A DNA stretch of 64,000 bases, taken from Xenorhabdus beddingii. Lineage in GTDB: Bacteria > Pseudomonadota > Gammaproteobacteria > Enterobacterales > Enterobacteriaceae. The stretch is from contig NZ_MUBK01000026.1 of NCBI RefSeq assembly GCF_002127545.1, positions 1 through 64,000 on the forward strand, read 5' to 3'. Below the pieces are notes generated by a model. It saw only the letters and a program-made list of their open reading frames with translations. It did no database searches and was not told where the DNA came from. Positions 17,491-26,863 of this stretch are shown piece after piece (the first letter of the stretch is position 1; each line of letters starts with the position of its first letter). The position numbers and the translations under genes are program-made.

Positions 17491-17611
17491 ATCGACTCCC
17501 CTGTAATCGGATATCACCGCTAGCTATTGAGTATCAACCGTAAAACTACCGCAAGAACCTATCACGGAAAAACCATTACCATTATTAACCCATCAAGCCC
17601 AAAGCGCACCA

Positions 17612-18040
17612 TTACCGCACGACTAAAACTGATGTTTTTGCATATCTGACAACGCCAGAAGAGTTCGAACCCAGTAAATGTGTGGTGATATTAGGTCGCC
17701 TTGAACCAAGAACGATCAAATCAGCCCCGATTTCGTCCGCCGTCGCGGTGATTTCATCCCTTGGTGAGCCAAATGCGATCGAATAGGAAATGTGATCATG
17801 GGGTACTGCAAGGGAATCAACCAGTTTTTTCAAATCATTCTCTGCTTTGATCGTCGCCCGGTCCTTAATTTCCATATAGCCTAATGCATAAGCATTAATA
17901 ATGGCAGATGAAATAGGCAATACATGTAGGAAATGTAATTTAGCCCCTGTTTCTCTGGCGATTTTAAGTGCGCAGTCAACGGCCTTGTTGGTGAGATCTT
18001 CTTCTGAAATATCTACGGGTACTAAAATAGTTTTGTACAT
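17612..18040 (-). CDS. Universal stress protein (UspA family), second copy
   Basis: The 142-residue paralogue of the neighbouring Usp starts MYKTILVPVDISEED and ends with GSRRPNITTHLLGSNSSGVVRYAK and VLVVR. The ATG at 18040 has GGAG seven bases upstream, while the GTG at 18046 is too close to it. Both copies keep the ATP-binding glycine loop. Tandem Usp pairs are common and may be induced separately. Confidence 0.9.
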   Translation of the reverse strand: MYKTILVPVDISEEDLTNKAVDCALKIARETGAKLHFLHVLPISSAIINAYALGYMEIKDRATIKAENDLKKLVDSLAVPHDHISYSIAFGSPRDEITATADEIGADLIVLGSRRPNITTHLLGSNSSGVVRYAKTSVLVVR

Positions 18041-18167
18041 AGGCACGCTCCTATTACTGGAATACCGAATTAGCCTGATTTTTTCATTATATTGAAACTC
18101 AGATAACTTACTGTGAGTTGTCTAACATCTGGGTATGTTAGCGTCTATACAAGCGCATAGATAGAGA

Positions 18168-19424
18168 TCAGGCAGATAAACTCATAAATAGCCCGGCTAT
18201 CGTTGCACTCATCAGATTGGAAAGTGTCGCCGCCAGTAATGCCCTAAGCCCAAGCCGTGCTATGTCCGAAGTTCGTTCGGGAACCACCGTGATAAATGCG
18301 CCGACCACAACCGCAATGGAACCAAAGTTGGCAAAACCACAAAGGGCAAATGAGATAACAGCAATGGTTTTGGGGTCTAAGCTCACCACAGTATCCGTCA
18401 GATAGGGAGAAAAATTCACATAAGCCACAAATTCATTGATTGCCAATTTTTGTCCAATCAAACTTCCGGCCAAATCTGCATGTTCCCAGTTAACCCCCAT
18501 CATGTAAGCCAAAGGTGAAAAGAGGTAACCCAGCAGACTTTCTAAACGGGTTCCTTTGAAGCCAAACCACTCACCAATGCCACCAATCAGGCCATTGATT
18601 AGCGCTATCAGGGCAACGAAAGTCATTACCACGGTTGCTACGCCGACGGCGATTTTCAATCCCAGCATCGCCCCACCCGCAGTTGCCTCAATAATGCTGG
18701 CAGGACGTTTTTCGCTGAATGATATTTGTTCAAACTGAACTTGTGACGGTTCCGTTGCAGGACTGAGCAGACGGGCAAATAAAATACCCCCCGGAATAGC
18801 CATCAATGATGCCGCCAGCAAATATTCTATCGGCACGCCCAACCCTGCATAGCCCACCAGCATCGACCCTGCGATAGAAGCCATACCACTGCACATGACG
18901 GTGAAAAGCTCATTGCGGTTCATTTTGTTGACAAACGGTTTTAAAACCGCAGGCAGCTCATTTTGCCCCAGAAATATGGTCGTTACTGCGGCAAAGGCTT
19001 CTACTTTGCTAATTTTCATCGATTTCTGGAACGCATAGCCTAAGATATTAATGACCCATTTCATGATGCCAAGATAATAAAGAATGGATATCAAAGAGGT
19101 AATGAAAATAATGGCAGGCAACACCTGAAATGCGAAAATAAACCCGGCACCATCAAACAACTCATTCATTTTCGGCCCGACTAAACTGCCAAAAATAAAT
19201 GCACTCCCTGATGAGCTGTAAGAAATAACGTTATTGACCCCGCTGCCGATACTATTAATTAACCACTTCCCCGCTGGCACATAAAGCATAATCGCGCCAA
19301 GGCTTATTTGCAAAAATAATGCAGCCCCTACAGTACGCAGGCTGATTCTTTTTTTATTCAGGGAAAACAGATAACCAATCAGAAGCAGTATGATTATACC
19401 GAGCAAGCTGCGTAAAATATCCAT
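18168..19424 (-). CDS. psuT: Concentrative nucleoside transporter, probably for pseudouridine
   Basis: The 418-residue membrane protein belongs to the CNT/NupC family. It shows the family segments FLGQNELPAVLKPFV near residue 150, and NEFVAYVNFSPYL and SFALCGFANFGSIA near 325-365. It imports nucleosides by proton or sodium symport. It is the last gene of the psuK-psuG operon, separated from psuG by 116 bases, so pseudouridine is the expected substrate. That specificity is inferred from context. Confidence 0.88.
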   Translation of the reverse strand: MDILRSLLGIIILLLIGYLFSLNKKRISLRTVGAALFLQISLGAIMLYVPAGKWLINSIGSGVNNVISYSSSGSAFIFGSLVGPKMNELFDGAGFIFAFQVLPAIIFITSLISILYYLGIMKWVINILGYAFQKSMKISKVEAFAAVTTIFLGQNELPAVLKPFVNKMNRNELFTVMCSGMASIAGSMLVGYAGLGVPIEYLLAASLMAIPGGILFARLLSPATEPSQVQFEQISFSEKRPASIIEATAGGAMLGLKIAVGVATVVMTFVALIALINGLIGGIGEWFGFKGTRLESLLGYLFSPLAYMMGVNWEHADLAGSLIGQKLAINEFVAYVNFSPYLTDTVVSLDPKTIAVISFALCGFANFGSIAVVVGAFITVVPERTSDIARLGLRALLAATLSNLMSATIAGLFMSLSA

Positions 19425-19540
19425 AATGATATTCCTGTTATTTTCAGCCAGTCTAAAAAAACCAAAGGTCTATTTCCCGGTATTTTTTCAGACTGGCAGG
19501 TATTTTATTATGATTTTGGATAAAACAGATTGGATGAAAA

Positions 19541-20485
19541 TTACGGTTTTTTATTTATCTCTTGGTAAGCAATGGCAACTTCTGCTGCCAATTTAGCATT
19601 ATTGAAAACCAATTCAATATTCGCCTGTAAACTTTCACCTCCTGTCAGCTCAGTGACTCTGGCCAGCAGGAATGGCGTACTTTCTTTCCCCCTGATCCCC
19701 TGATTTTCAGCTTCCCTCACGGCCTGTTCAATAGCTTCATTGATTTGATTTTCTGGCATGGCAAATCGTTCAGGGATAGGATTGGCAATCACGACTCCGC
19801 CTTTCAGCCCCGAACGCCACTTTACTTTCATGGCATGGGCAATTTGTTTGGGGTCATCAAGCCTGACACTGACTGGAAATTGACTGGAACGGCAGAAAAA
19901 TGCCGGCAATTTTTCGGTCTGATATCCCACCAGCGGCACGCCGTGCGTTTCCAGATATTCTATCGTCAACCCCAGATCCAGAATGGATTTGGCACCCGCA
20001 CACACCACAGCGACATTGGTCATGGCCAATTCCTGTAAATCGGCCGAAATATCAAAGGAGTGTTCCGCCCCACGATGAACACCACCAATACCTCCCGTTG
20101 CAAAGACGGCAATACCCGCCATTTCGGCAATAATCATGGTAGAAGCCACCGTAGTTGCGCCATGTTTTCCCGATGCAACAATAAAAGGCAAATCACGACG
20201 GCTGACTTTTGCCACTAAGTGACGCTCTTTCGCCAACAACTCTATTTCATCATGGGATAACCCAACTCTCATTCGCCCTTCAATAATGGCAATGGTGGCC
20301 GGAACCGCACCACTTTCCCGAATACACTGCTCAACTTCCAAAGCCGTTTCCCTATTTAGCGGATAAGGCATTCCATGAGAAATAATGGTCGATTCTAACG
20401 CGACGATAGGACGATTATTTGCCAGCGCATGAACCACTTCTGGGGAAATATCCAGATATTCATTTAATGCAATATTTTTATTCAT
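19541..20485 (-). CDS. psuG: Pseudouridine-5'-phosphate glycosidase
   Basis: This 314-residue enzyme splits pseudouridine 5'-phosphate into uracil and ribose 5-phosphate by breaking the C-C glycosidic bond. The family segments are VALESTIISHGMPYP near residue 23, ASGKHGATTVASTMIIA near 107, and FATGGIGGVHRGAEHSFDIS with the catalytic lysine region upstream. The start at 20485 gives MNKNIALNEYL and overlaps the psuK stop by four bases (ATGA). The longer frame to 20620 lies inside psuK and is not used. Confidence 0.93.
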   Translation of the reverse strand: MNKNIALNEYLDISPEVVHALANNRPIVALESTIISHGMPYPLNRETALEVEQCIRESGAVPATIAIIEGRMRVGLSHDEIELLAKERHLVAKVSRRDLPFIVASGKHGATTVASTMIIAEMAGIAVFATGGIGGVHRGAEHSFDISADLQELAMTNVAVVCAGAKSILDLGLTIEYLETHGVPLVGYQTEKLPAFFCRSSQFPVSVRLDDPKQIAHAMKVKWRSGLKGGVVIANPIPERFAMPENQINEAIEQAVREAENQGIRGKESTPFLLARVTELTGGESLQANIELVFNNAKLAAEVAIAYQEINKKP

Positions 20486-21573
20486 GATTTTAATTCCAAC
20501 AGTTTTTTCACTCTGATACAGGATAAATTCGGATGATGGGTAAATTCTGAAGATAACGTGAGTGCAGAACAGCCTTGTGCAAAACGAATGCTCTCTTCCA
20601 ATGCCATATTTTCCAGCCAACAGTAAACAAGACCGGCCATCATCGCGTCACCCGCGCCATTGGCATTGACAATATTAACTGGCATCGCGGGTGAACACCC
20701 TGCAACACCCCCTATTTCGCTGTAATACACGCCCTCTATTCCCATGCTCAAGGCCAGTCGTTGAACGCCTTGTTGATGGAACCACGATGCAGCCTCTGCC
20801 GCATCCGCCAGAGTCACGATTTTTATTCCACTGAGTATCTCGGCTTCAAGCCGATTGGGTTTCAAAGTATGGATATGAGATAGCCAATGGCGGATCTTAG
20901 TGGCTTTAAATGTGGATACGGTATCAACAAAGATTGGAATATTTTCTGCATGACTGAATAACCACTCTAACGCATCTTCCGTCAGATTACAGTCAATCAC
21001 TAATACGCCGGCATTTTGAATAAGAGCCTTGGATTGAGATAATAAAGCTGGCGTCAGTTTTTCCAATATATTCATATCATTGACAGCCACTTGCATCTCA
21101 CCTTGCTCATCAATTAATGAATGGTATGTTGATGTATTTTCACCCGATAGTTTATGAAAATAATCGGTATAAACCCCCGCTGATTTGGTTTGTTCGAATA
21201 ATGTTTTGCCATAAAAATCATCGCCAATAACAGAAACCAGATAGCTTTCCTGCCCTAATAAAGCAATATTGTGTGCAATATTTCGTCCGACGCCTCCCAC
21301 TGTGGCTTTATTTTTACCCGGATTAGAATCGCCATAGATTAATGGGGAAAATACATAACTGGTCACATCCATATTGGCAGCTCCAACCGTAACGACGTAC
21401 CTATTCTCTGAAAGAATATAACCTTTACCTTTTATATACCCTTTCTTACTCAGATTCATAATATGTCCTGCGACACATGAACGGCTAATTCCAAGAATAT
21501 CGGCAATTTCCTGCTGCTGAATAAAAGGATCTCGCCTGATAAGCTGCAATATCTGTTTTTCTCGATTGGCCAT
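20482..21573 (-). CDS. psuK: Pseudouridine kinase with N-terminal helix-turn-helix domain
   Basis: The 363-residue protein phosphorylates pseudouridine for PsuG. Residues 1-55 form a winged-helix domain (QEIADILGISRSCVAGHIMNLSKKGYIKGKGYIL). From about 58 it is a PfkB-type sugar kinase, with VGGVGRNIAHN near 91 and the C-terminal anion-hole motif NANGAGDAMMAG near 306 holding the catalytic Asp. The fused DNA-binding domain suggests a kinase that also controls its own operon. Two copies of ACATGAGAACGT lie upstream and are candidate sites. Confidence 0.92.
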   Translation of the reverse strand: MANREKQILQLIRRDPFIQQQEIADILGISRSCVAGHIMNLSKKGYIKGKGYILSENRYVVTVGAANMDVTSYVFSPLIYGDSNPGKNKATVGGVGRNIAHNIALLGQESYLVSVIGDDFYGKTLFEQTKSAGVYTDYFHKLSGENTSTYHSLIDEQGEMQVAVNDMNILEKLTPALLSQSKALIQNAGVLVIDCNLTEDALEWLFSHAENIPIFVDTVSTFKATKIRHWLSHIHTLKPNRLEAEILSGIKIVTLADAAEAASWFHQQGVQRLALSMGIEGVYYSEIGGVAGCSPAMPVNIVNANGAGDAMMAGLVYCWLENMALEESIRFAQGCSALTLSSEFTHHPNLSCIRVKKLLELKS

Positions 21574-22293
21574 ACCATGTCCTTACTGATGTTTTGAACA
21601 TGAGAACGTTCTATTTCATCACCACCCCGCAGTAAAGTTCATTTATGATGTTTATTATCATTATGAGGAAGAGATCGTAGAGCCGATGAAAAAATCCTCG
21701 CAGCACAAAAACAAGATACAAGTCACTTTTTATATATTGAAAATTTACAAAAAGTCACTATTTTATACCATTTAATCGATTCAATAATGTTTTATTGTTG
21801 TAATTATCACAATAAAAACAATCAGATTGATAAAATACATTACCCGACAAACATGTGTTTGGTTTTCCATATTTGTTGGTTTATCGAACAAATGGAGGAT
21901 CGGTTGTTACATGAGAACGTGAGTTGTATCACGGTTTGATGTGTGTCAAGCAGCAGAGCAAGCCGTCATAAATAGTATACCTATCAGGCATTATATTGTT
22001 TGTATTTTACTCAGTTTTGCGGTTGGAAAAAGTTTATTAAAGGATGTAATTAGTTATTTCCATATATAAATTTTTTTTATGTTAATGCATTGACACTTAT
22101 TTGTCCTAATGTCATCTTTTCTTGAAAATCCCTGTAAAATTCTGTCCTTAATTTCGCCCCCCAAAGGGGCGTGATAAATCATAAATATCAATTTCTGTTA
22201 CTTTCAAGACAGGTTACAACCTATTATTGGCTACACCCATAGGACGTAGTTTTCAATCAATAATCAATCTCATACTTTAAAGAAGGTAATATT
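21574..22293. promoter_or_regulatory. Divergent intergenic region with duplicated ACATGAGAACGT
   Basis: This 720-base AT-rich spacer separates psuK from the divergent gene at 22294. The 12-base word ACATGAGAACGT occurs twice, at 21598-21609 and 21909-21920. The first copy extends into the palindromic AGAACGTTCT. A small hairpin, CGCCCC-CCAAA-GGGGCG, lies at 22155-22171. No gene is visible. Confidence 0.4.
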
Positions 22294-23832
22294 ATGGCTG
22301 GACAACTTAAAGTAACGACTACAGGCGGCTCTAGCGTTATCAAAGGCCAACCGTTCAATGTATTTGTAGAGGTGAGCGGTGAAACAAATATTGACCCTAA
22401 GACTACAGAGATCAGTGTCACCCAATCATCGGGGGTGCAACTCATTAAGACATTCCCCGGCGGAGTTGATAAAGGCGTGTTTTCCCAGCAACTGGTATTC
22501 TTTGCGGCCGAAGAAATGAATGATGATTACCAAATCTCGTTTGCCGCGAATACACAGAGTAAACCAAAACTGGATGTCAGCTATAAAGCTACCGACAACC
22601 CAGAGTTGAAACCAGAAACTTGCATATTGAGAGGATCAGCGGCTTATTTGTACGACCCAAATCCTGTTGCCTTCTCTGGCACTCCCCCCACAATAAACAA
22701 CCCATTCGTTTCGGCGTCAATCAATCCGATGCTAAAAAATGGGGGGCCAATTTCAGACTATGATATTCCGCTTCGAGCAACAGCTCCTGTGCGAATATTT
22801 ACTACAGACGATATTGAAATTTTACCTTATGAAATCGATCATCAAAAACAGTATTATGACTATTTAATTCAGAAACCATCAACATCGGCTGTTAACCTTA
22901 AAATATACGCTACTCAAGATATCAGTAATTTCGTTGAGTTTGATACAATATTCCATAATAAGGAATACAATCAAAAACAAGTCATATTTATTACGACTGC
23001 TCTGATTAATACATCCAGTGATTTTGAACCGCCAGTGATTGAAGAAACATATTCATCTTCTACTTTAACAAGAGAAGATCAAACGGATAATTTCCATTTC
23101 ATGATTCCGAGTTATCCGGGAGCCAAATCCGGTAATTTCATCATCGGTTTTGTGACCGACGATGAAAAAGACAGGTATAAGCGGCAGCTATGCTTTGGGC
23201 AATTAAAACGTGAACAGAGTGGATATTATAAATTGCCAGCCGATTACGGAAATCTATACGATGGTGATAATTTTATCAGCTATGTTGCCGTTGACCAAAA
23301 AGGCAACGTACTAGGGTCCGAGCTTAATTTTATCAATTATGATAGCAGTGGCAATAATAGCCCAGACCCCAATGATAAAAACCGGACTCTGGTTGCACCG
23401 GAAGTCTATAATCAGTTTGGCCTATTTGTTGGCATATATAACCCTGTCAATATCCATAGTGTCGGTACAAAAGGGCTTGAGGTTCGGCTACTCTCTGACC
23501 CCAAGAATCCGGAGCATACCATTGCCGTCGGTGACATGATCACGATTACAGCCTATATCTCATACTATGTCGATATCTTTCCCAAAAAAGCACGTCCTTT
23601 ACCTATTGTAGTTGCTCAAGATCGCGTGGTGAAATCGACAGAAATCATAAATGGCTATTATAAAGCGACCATCACGCCTGACCAACTGATGGGATATGAC
23701 TCAGCAGATGGTTATGATGTCGCCGTACTCACGATTGACTACAGTCGTCTTGCCCCGAACCAGAAATCGAAAATTTTTACCAGAAGTTTTGGTACCGTGG
23801 CACCGGGTGAAAGAGGAGACTTGGGAGAGTAA
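22294..23832 (+). CDS. Uncharacterised beta-rich modular protein (paralogue of 24636-26120)
   Basis: The 512-residue protein has no signal peptide and no membrane segment. It has several stretches of alternating hydrophobic residues typical of Ig-like beta-sandwich repeats, such as KGQPFNVFVEVSG near residue 23 and GDMITITAYISYY near 414. The last 110 residues resemble those of the protein encoded convergently at 24636-26120: GDxITxxxY, an ITPDQLMGYDS segment near 466 versus IAQGDLFGYSS, and a final QKSKIFTRSF versus FYSKILNLPL. I cannot assign a family. A surface, inclusion-type or secreted host-interaction protein is possible. A GAAGG precedes the ATG and a hairpin follows the stop. Confidence 0.8.
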   Translation: MAGQLKVTTTGGSSVIKGQPFNVFVEVSGETNIDPKTTEISVTQSSGVQLIKTFPGGVDKGVFSQQLVFFAAEEMNDDYQISFAANTQSKPKLDVSYKATDNPELKPETCILRGSAAYLYDPNPVAFSGTPPTINNPFVSASINPMLKNGGPISDYDIPLRATAPVRIFTTDDIEILPYEIDHQKQYYDYLIQKPSTSAVNLKIYATQDISNFVEFDTIFHNKEYNQKQVIFITTALINTSSDFEPPVIEETYSSSTLTREDQTDNFHFMIPSYPGAKSGNFIIGFVTDDEKDRYKRQLCFGQLKREQSGYYKLPADYGNLYDGDNFISYVAVDQKGNVLGSELNFINYDSSGNNSPDPNDKNRTLVAPEVYNQFGLFVGIYNPVNIHSVGTKGLEVRLLSDPKNPEHTIAVGDMITITAYISYYVDIFPKKARPLPIVVAQDRVVKSTEIINGYYKATITPDQLMGYDSADGYDVAVLTIDYSRLAPNQKSKIFTRSFGTVAPGERGDLGE

Positions 23833-23848
23833 CACCCTGAGCAGAATA

Positions 23849-23872
23849 GGTGACTGCAATTTGGCAGTCACC
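23849..23872 (+). terminator. Hairpin after the 512-residue protein gene
   Basis: GGTGACTGC and GCAGTCACC form a nine-base perfect stem with an AATTTG loop, 17 bases after the stop codon. It is followed by TTCATT, so it is a moderately good intrinsic terminator. Confidence 0.6.
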
Positions 23873-23907
23873 TTCATTAAGATAATTGTTTATTGAACGC
23901 TAATCGA

Positions 23908-23938
23908 CCAACACCTTTCTTAGTTAGAAAGGTGTTGG
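23908..23938. terminator. Strong inverted repeat at the end of the pseudogene
   Basis: CCAACACCTTTCT and its exact complement form a 13-base stem with a 5-base TAGTT loop. It overlaps the pseudogene's last codons and may have terminated its transcript. No long T run follows on either strand. Confidence 0.45.
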
Positions 23939-24140
23939 AAGAGTGGACCCCGCACCATACTGAATCCACTTCTTTGCCATCAACGGCAGCAGCTCCATTT
24001 TGCCGTAGCTCCAGTAAGCATTTTGAGTCAAAACTCTTGGTAATATTAAGTTCACCCCATTGAGTACCACTTCCCTTGCAGTTTTAATATCACCAAGATT
24101 ATTGTTTGCTGAGATTTTTAATATTCCATTCTCAATGTGC

Positions 24141-24245
24141 ATAAATAAGTTTTCATAATAGTGATACACTGAAATTCCGAAGATTCCTTACTCCCCGCGC
24201 AGCGGGGAGTAAGGAAGTGTTCTACAATTTTGAAATGTCATTTAT
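24141..24245. repeat. 105-bp palindromic mobile repeat, copy 3
   Basis: It is nearly identical to 8886-8990: same length, same ATAAAT...ATTTAT ends, same 13-bp central stem. It interrupts a coding frame on the minus strand, which is direct evidence that the element moves or has moved. Confidence 0.82.
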
Positions 24246-24366
24246 TACCAATATAGGCATTATTACCGTTCAACTTAGGTAAGGTCAGTATTTGAGAACA
24301 CTCTTTACCAATGACTATATATTGAGCCTGAAATACACCGCCTTTACCATCCTTACTTGTTATAGA

Positions 24367-24485
24367 CCCAAAATAATTTGAGTTGCATCGCGGCGGCAAG
24401 GGAGCGAATCCCCGGGAGCATAGATAACTATGTGACCTGGGTGAGTGAGCGTAGCCAACAAAGAGGCAACTTGAAGTATGACGGG
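24367..24485. repeat. 119-bp palindromic element with target duplication, copy A
   Basis: The element runs from CCCAAAATAATTTGAG to ATGACGGG and is flanked on both sides by TATAGA (24361-24366 and 24486-24491). The reverse complement matches 57654-57772, which is also exactly 119 bp. It contains an internal inverted pair around a CCCGGG core. It resembles short palindromic elements known in Yersinia, Serratia and Photorhabdus genomes, and here it has split a gene. Confidence 0.8.
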
Positions 24486-24635
24486 TATAGACCCTTATAA
24501 ATCAACTTATTGAATTAATACCGTAAACCATTGACTAAACCTGTAATGATAATCTATTAATATCAGCAAAGGCATAACAAGATGATGCTGTTATCAATAA
24601 CAATAAAAATGATGTCAAAAATCGTTTAAGTAAAA

Positions 24636-26120
24636 TCACTCTATAGTTCCATCTACTTGATAAGTGGAAAGAGGTAAATTCAATATCTTAGAATAAAATG
24701 GAGTATCTGGCGATATGGCGGATATAACCTTATACTCAACTTGAAAAGTACCTGGAGATTCTTCAGCATTGCTGGAATAGCCAAAGAGATCACCTTGTGC
24801 AATAGCGATTGGAATTTCAGCTTTCAAATTATCGTTATTTACCTCGATGTCAGTATATGTAATGACATCATATTTTTTTACATTGGTATTATTTTTATAA
24901 CCATTCAGATAAACAGTAACGTAAATTTTATCATTTTTAGCTTTATTTTTATAATTAGGAATGGTGATGTATAAATCTCCAGTGATAGCTGAAATATTTA
25001 CAAAAGTAACTGTTGTTTCCGGTGTTTCAAGTGTACGTAAAACAACCGGATCAGGCATTGATGGTGCACTACCTACCGCAGTGAAGTTTTGTACTGAGGA
25101 AGAAAAACCATCATCACTATTTTCATTAGTTAACAAATAATAGATTGAATTATCTTGAGTCGTAAGAATATTAGCTTTTGCTAATGAAACACCTTCTATT
25201 AGGGTCTTCAATTTACTGGTTTTTACAATTTTATCGTTTATGACAATCGCACCCAATGTTCTTTCTTCATTAAATTTAAAATGGGTAGTTAAACTTGATG
25301 GTAAGTTTGCAGGATAATAATTTCCTGAATATTCATCTAAATCCAGTACATTATTAATATCTAATGGCAGAAATGGAGGAGGTAAATTCCCTCCAGGATC
25401 GGTATCAAGGAAGATAACTTGAGTTAGAACATTTCTCTTATAGAGGCTACTACCTGAATAATATGCAGCTGTTATCCTAAATATTCCTGGCATAGTTGCT
25501 CCCAAATAGATGGTCGCGACCCCTTGTGGATTTGTCTGGACTAGGTACCCTAAGCCACTATCATTTTTCAGCTGGGCGTTTTTGTTTTTATCTGAAAAAA
25601 ATTGTACTGCTGAACTAGGGGTATAAAAACAAATGTTAGCATTTTGTTTCAGATTGCCGGGTGTACCGTCAGGTTTTGCCTCGGTTACCTTTACTGTTAA
25701 TTGCAGATAATAGTCAGCAGTACCAATATCAGCAATATCAGAAAAAGTACTATAAGCGTGTAAACCAAGTGGTGCGACTAATGGGGATAACAGAATATCT
25801 TCATAATAATAGGTGATTGTATCAAATGATTTTTTATTATTGCTGTCAGTGATATCTGTAATTTTGAAGGAAATCTTATCTCCGACTTTCGCATCAGCAA
25901 GTGGGCGAAGAATATTAGTGGCTGTCCCGTCATTACAGGTATGCACTGTTGAATAATGAAATTCAGCAAGTTTTTTTGAAGATGGATCAAGTTCCCATTG
26001 CAATTTTTTCCCTGACATTAATGTACCAATAACATTATCAACATAAGTAATATTCACAACCAAAGATTTGTCTTTTATATCAACCATTGCATTTCTGCCA
26101 GGCGCTATTAACATAGTCAT
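24636..26120 (-). CDS. Uncharacterised beta-rich modular protein (paralogue of 22294-23832)
   Basis: The 494-residue protein lacks a signal peptide and is rich in beta-prone repeats. It includes a TIYLGATMPGIFRITAAYYSG segment (about residues 210-230) reminiscent of bacterial Ig-like (Big-1) domains, and a C-terminal domain related to that of the 22294 product. The start at 26120 has GGAG seven bases upstream; the ATG at 26159 has no site. Its stop overlaps the GTG start of the ruined secreted-protein gene, so they were once co-expressed. Function unknown. Confidence 0.8.
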   Translation of the reverse strand: MTMLIAPGRNAMVDIKDKSLVVNITYVDNVIGTLMSGKKLQWELDPSSKKLAEFHYSTVHTCNDGTATNILRPLADAKVGDKISFKITDITDSNNKKSFDTITYYYEDILLSPLVAPLGLHAYSTFSDIADIGTADYYLQLTVKVTEAKPDGTPGNLKQNANICFYTPSSAVQFFSDKNKNAQLKNDSGLGYLVQTNPQGVATIYLGATMPGIFRITAAYYSGSSLYKRNVLTQVIFLDTDPGGNLPPPFLPLDINNVLDLDEYSGNYYPANLPSSLTTHFKFNEERTLGAIVINDKIVKTSKLKTLIEGVSLAKANILTTQDNSIYYLLTNENSDDGFSSSVQNFTAVGSAPSMPDPVVLRTLETPETTVTFVNISAITGDLYITIPNYKNKAKNDKIYVTVYLNGYKNNTNVKKYDVITYTDIEVNNDNLKAEIPIAIAQGDLFGYSSNAEESPGTFQVEYKVISAISPDTPFYSKILNLPLSTYQVDGTIE

Positions 26121-26817
26121 AATTTTCTCCAATCTTATTGCATTAAAAAACACAACCAACCATATGCAAGTTATTGTAAAATAAATTACAAAACATTATC
26201 TTATTATTACATTCCACCTAATAAGTTATCAGCGACTGCATTATTTATAAAATTATTTATATATAGTAAGTTATGAAACACGACTTAGTGATTATATTTA
26301 TTTATCATATTTAAAAATATTTTTTCCAATGAAAAAGATTTCTATATCATAATTAAGAATAAGCAAGTGAATTTAAATGTATTTATTTTTTACAATGTTA
26401 CTATAATACGCATTCATTACATATTATTACAGAGATTTAAACTTTTAGAATAAACCATGTTGCTGCAGCATCACTGATTGTAGTAACAATTGCAATACTC
26501 ACAATCAAGAAAACATTAAAATATTGAGTAAGATTATTATTTATATGTCTACTCGCATATTTACCATAAAGACATCACTTAAATTATATTTAATTATATC
26601 GTGTTCTGGATAATTAAAGCGAACAAGGTGTTGCCATTGTTTTTTATGTCATTTTGATTTGTGACAATAACGACAACAAACATCAATTTTAGCCATACTT
26701 CATCCAGAAAAAGACTGCAGTCTATCACAACGTCTAATCATTTTAGACACTCCAACTTTTAACTATTTTTATGCCCTAAAATCAATATGAAAATTGATTA
26801 TCTCTATCCCTAAATAC
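26121..26817. other. Long AT-rich intergenic stretch
   Basis: About 700 bases without a gene, visibly AT-rich with many A and T runs. It would hold the promoter of the 494-residue protein gene. The base composition suggests an H-NS-silenced, possibly acquired segment. I see no repeat or RNA gene in it. Confidence 0.45.
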
Positions 26818-26847
26818 AAAAAGGTGCTGAAACACCAGCACCTTTTT
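26818..26847. terminator. Bidirectional-looking intrinsic terminator after adiC
   Basis: AAAAAGGTGCTG-AAACAC-CAGCACCTTTTT: a seven-base G/C-rich stem flanked by A5 and T5. It lies 17 bases beyond the adiC stop on the minus strand. Confidence 0.85.
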
Positions 26848-26863
26848 ATCCTGTAAACCTGAA

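Larger units (their letters stand above)
23924..24639 (-). pseudogene. Secreted-protein gene disrupted by two repeat insertions
   Basis: On the minus strand a GTG at 24639, overlapping the stop of the upstream gene, opens a clear signal peptide (VILLKRFLTSFLLLLIT, then ASSCYAFA). It runs into a TAG after about 34 codons. Further downstream the frame reads GSITSKDGKGGVFQAQYIVIG and LPKLNGNNAYIGN (about 24250-24360), then MHIENGILKISANNNLGD to the stop at 23924. Between these pieces lie the 119-bp element (24367-24485) and the 105-bp element (24141-24245), which introduces stops. The pieces look like one former secreted protein, translationally coupled to the 494-residue protein gene. I do not recognise its family. 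Confidence 0.6.

Noticed and set aside
22155-22171. CGCCCC/GGGGCG hairpin as terminator of an upstream gene
   Set aside because: No plus-strand gene lies upstream within reach and no T run follows.
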